7,115 bases of DNA from Gemmatimonadales bacterium (lineage in GTDB: Bacteria; Gemmatimonadota; Gemmatimonadetes; Gemmatimonadales; GWC2-71-9), in the NCBI GenBank assembly GCA_013813145.1, contig JACCSE010000022.1:1-7115 (forward strand), read 5' to 3'. Numbering within the stretch: the stretch's first letter is position 1; each line of letters opens with the position of its first letter. The notes beneath the pieces were generated by a model. That model was given only the letters and a program-made list of their open reading frames with translations, did no database searches and was not told where the DNA came from. Made by a program: the position numbers and the translations under genes. This document shows, piece after piece, positions 6,309 to 7,115 of this stretch.

Positions 6309-6580
6309 CCGCCGACCGGGCTCAGGACCAGACCCTGTGTCAGCAGCTCGTCGATCAACTCCCGTGCGTCGGCCCGCAGGGTGGCGGGATCGACGGCGGG
6401 ATATCTGGTCTCCAGGGTGGAGAAGAGTTCCTCCCAGGACCGGCTGGCCGGCGGGAGCGCCTCCCACACCCGGGCGCCGACCGCGTTTAATCCGAAATAC
6501 ACCTCCTCCTTCGGCGAGAAGAGCACCGCGCCCTCGTCCAACGATTGGTAGATCACATCGGGGTTCGCCACGGGCAGCAT
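6305..6580 (-). CDS. PqqD-family RiPP recognition protein (lasso B1-like)
   Basis: A 91-residue protein with the PqqD fold (PF05402), the small winged-helix RiPP recognition element that binds leader peptides and presents them to modifying enzymes. The diagnostic block is EVYFGLNAVGARVWEAL (residues 26-42), preceded by a beta-hairpin (GAVLFSPKE) and followed by helices ending in ELIDELLTQGLVL, which is how PqqD-like and lasso B1 proteins end. The ATG at 6580 has a strong Shine-Dalgarno, GTAGGAG, six bases upstream. This is the best ribosome binding site in the cassette and marks this as its likely first gene. Its stop overlaps the B2 start (ATGA at 6308-6305), consistent with a B1/B2 pair acting together. 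A PqqD-family chaperone from an HprK-related/nucleotidyltransferase system is the alternative naming; the biochemical role would be similar. Confidence 0.9.
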   Translation of the reverse strand: MLPVANPDVIYQSLDEGAVLFSPKEEVYFGLNAVGARVWEALPPASRSWEELFSTLETRYPAVDPATLRADARELIDELLTQGLVLSPVGG

Positions 6581-6583
6581 ATC

Positions 6584-6592
6584 GGTCTCCTA
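6584..6592 (-). promoter_or_regulatory. Shine-Dalgarno of the pqqD-like gene
   Basis: On the minus strand GTAGGAG precedes the ATG at 6580, with the GGAG core six bases before the start. It is the clearest ribosome binding site in the cassette; most downstream genes rely on start-stop overlap instead. Confidence 0.7.
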
Positions 6593-6600
6593 CACGATTG

Positions 6601-6625
6601 AGACGTTTCTCCGTTTGCCACGTCT
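6601..6625. promoter_or_regulatory. Short inverted repeat upstream of the cassette
   Basis: AGACGT at 6601-6606 and ACGTCT at 6620-6625 are exact six-base inverted arms separated by 13 bases, ending about 20 bases upstream of the pqqD start. The element could be a repressor operator or a 5' leader hairpin controlling the cassette. It is short enough to be chance, and I see no convincing -35/-10 pair around it. Confidence 0.3.
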
Positions 6626-6691
6626 GTCACCCTGGGCGGAGCGAAGCGGCCTGAATGACGCTACGGCCCCCACGCTGCGCTCAGGGTGACA
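6625..6691. repeat. Imperfect inverted repeat, interspersed-repeat type
   Basis: TGTCACCCTG at 6625-6634 is the exact inverse complement of CAGGGTGACA at 6682-6691. The arms extend inward to about 19 bases each (6625-6643 and 6673-6691) with two mismatches, around a central 29 bases. The arm sequence, with CCTG followed by GCGGAGCGAAGCGG, resembles the widespread TGTCATCCTGAGCGAAGCGAAGG-type dispersed repeats of many bacterial genomes. It fills most of the gap between the ferritin-like gene and pqqD, and its transcript would fold into a hairpin that could also attenuate read-through. No T-run follows on the minus strand, so it is not a classical terminator. Confidence 0.7.
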
Positions 6692-6723
6692 AACGGTGCG
6701 GCAACGAACTTCCGACTCGGACG

Positions 6724-7115
6724 CTAAGCTCCCGTCCCAAAAAGTCCCGCGATGGCGAGCACGTCCTCCAATCCGAGGGGTTCGTCGAAAGCCTCCGAGC
6801 CCGCCTCGGCGCCCTGATACTTGGAAACGTCGATCCCGAGCTGAGTGGTGTTCTGCTCGCCCGCGTAGACCGCGGCGAGCGGCGCGGGGCCGTTGTTCAG
6901 GGTGATCCACCCCTTCTCGCCCCGCAAGCGGCGGACTTCAGATGCGTGCCGCGCCTCGACCGAATGGATCCGCAGCGCCGCCGTCAGGATGTCGTCGTTG
7001 GAGGCGACGTTGCCCGCCTGTCCCTTGTACGCGCGGACGCCGGCATCCTCGAATCCCTGGGCCAGCAGCATGAACGTGGGATAGTCGCCGAAGGGGTCGA
7101 ACTGCCCCCCGGCGG
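6724..7115 (-). CDS. Ferritin-like domain protein, C-terminal part (partial)
   Basis: About 130 residues are readable from the window edge to a TAG at 6724-6726; the N terminus lies beyond 7115. The visible part contains FDPFGDYPTFMLLAQGFEDAGVRAY-like text, then AYKGQAGNV, and a helix LTAALRIHSVEARHASEVRRLRG. The E-x-x-H signature (SVEARHA) is the metal-binding helix of the ferritin-like four-helix bundle in Ferritin_2 (PF13668) proteins. The tail ends with EPLGLEDVLAIAGLFG, which is common in this family. These proteins are often secreted and stress-related, but a signal peptide cannot be checked here. The gene is on the same strand as the peptide cassette and 143 bases upstream, separated by an inverted repeat, so it is probably a separate unit. 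Any functional connection is unsupported. Confidence 0.82.
   Translation of the reverse strand, partial: AGGQFDPFGDYPTFMLLAQGFEDAGVRAYKGQAGNVASNDDILTAALRIHSVEARHASEVRRLRGEKGWITLNNGPAPLAAVYAGEQNTTQLGIDVSKYQGAEAGSEAFDEPLGLEDVLAIAGLFGTGA

Noticed and set aside
5853..6467. Longer start for the B2 protein at 6467
   Set aside because: The extra 53 residues are wholly antiparallel to sense in the pqqD coding region in another frame and look off-frame; the ATG at 6308 overlapping the pqqD stop fits the family length.
6581..6723. Candidate precursor peptide gene in the gap upstream of pqqD
   Set aside because: The gap is 143 bases and mostly inverted repeat. No short frame with its own start, ribosome binding site and leader-core character was found on either strand.
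6590..6910. Minus-strand frame of 106 codons across the repeat and the ferritin-like gene
   Set aside because: It is a shadow frame overlapping the ferritin-like gene, and its tail is translated from the repeat; composition is Arg/Gly-rich as expected of off-frame GC-rich DNA.
1..7115. CRISPR arrays, tRNA or rRNA genes, insertion sequence genes
   Set aside because: No regularly spaced direct repeats, no cloverleaf or ribosomal RNA motifs, and no transposase-like reading frame were seen.

Overview
The window is GC-rich, tightly packed bacterial DNA. All intact genes lie on the minus strand. At the left edge, remnants of a mercury-resistance operon run on the plus strand. The gene mix (Uma2-type nuclease, ferritin-like protein, PqqD/B2/HprK-like cassette, merA-merB, interspersed inverted repeat) suits a GC-rich soil or sediment bacterium such as a Gemmatimonadota member. 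That placement is a guess from general character, not from a marker gene.

Layout, left to right. Positions 1-66 hold the last codons of mercuric reductase merA. Positions 63-435 hold a damaged merB (organomercurial lyase) that has lost the region carrying its first catalytic Cys and its Asp. Positions 440-1145 hold the amino-terminal half of a Kef/YbaL-type cation:proton antiporter on the opposite strand. It is broken by a one-base slip in a C4 run, an internal deletion and loss of the carboxy-terminal half. The two remnants meet almost base to base near 436-440. Positions 1166-1711 encode an intact Uma2-family putative endonuclease.

Positions 1841-6580 carry the main system, a six-gene minus-strand operon with overlapping or abutting genes. 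In transcription order these are a PqqD-like peptide-binding protein, a lasso-B2-type transglutaminase-like protease, an HPr-kinase-like protein, an ABC ATPase, an ABC-2 permease, and a PF14907-type nucleotidyltransferase. This resembles the maturation half of a lasso-peptide-like RiPP locus with kinase and nucleotidyltransferase tailoring, or the poorly understood PqqD/HprK-related/nucleotidyltransferase systems. No precursor peptide and no asparagine-synthetase-like lasso cyclase is visible here. The inferred flow is that PqqD binds a leader peptide, B2 cleaves it, the kinase and perhaps the nucleotidyltransferase modify the peptide, and the ABC pair exports it or protects against it.

Upstream, 6581-6723 is the only sizeable gap between the cassette and its neighbour. 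It holds an imperfect inverted repeat of an interspersed-repeat type and a smaller inverted repeat close to the pqqD ribosome binding site. Positions 6724-7115 hold the 3' part of a ferritin-like-domain gene. There is no gene-free stretch longer than 150 bases.
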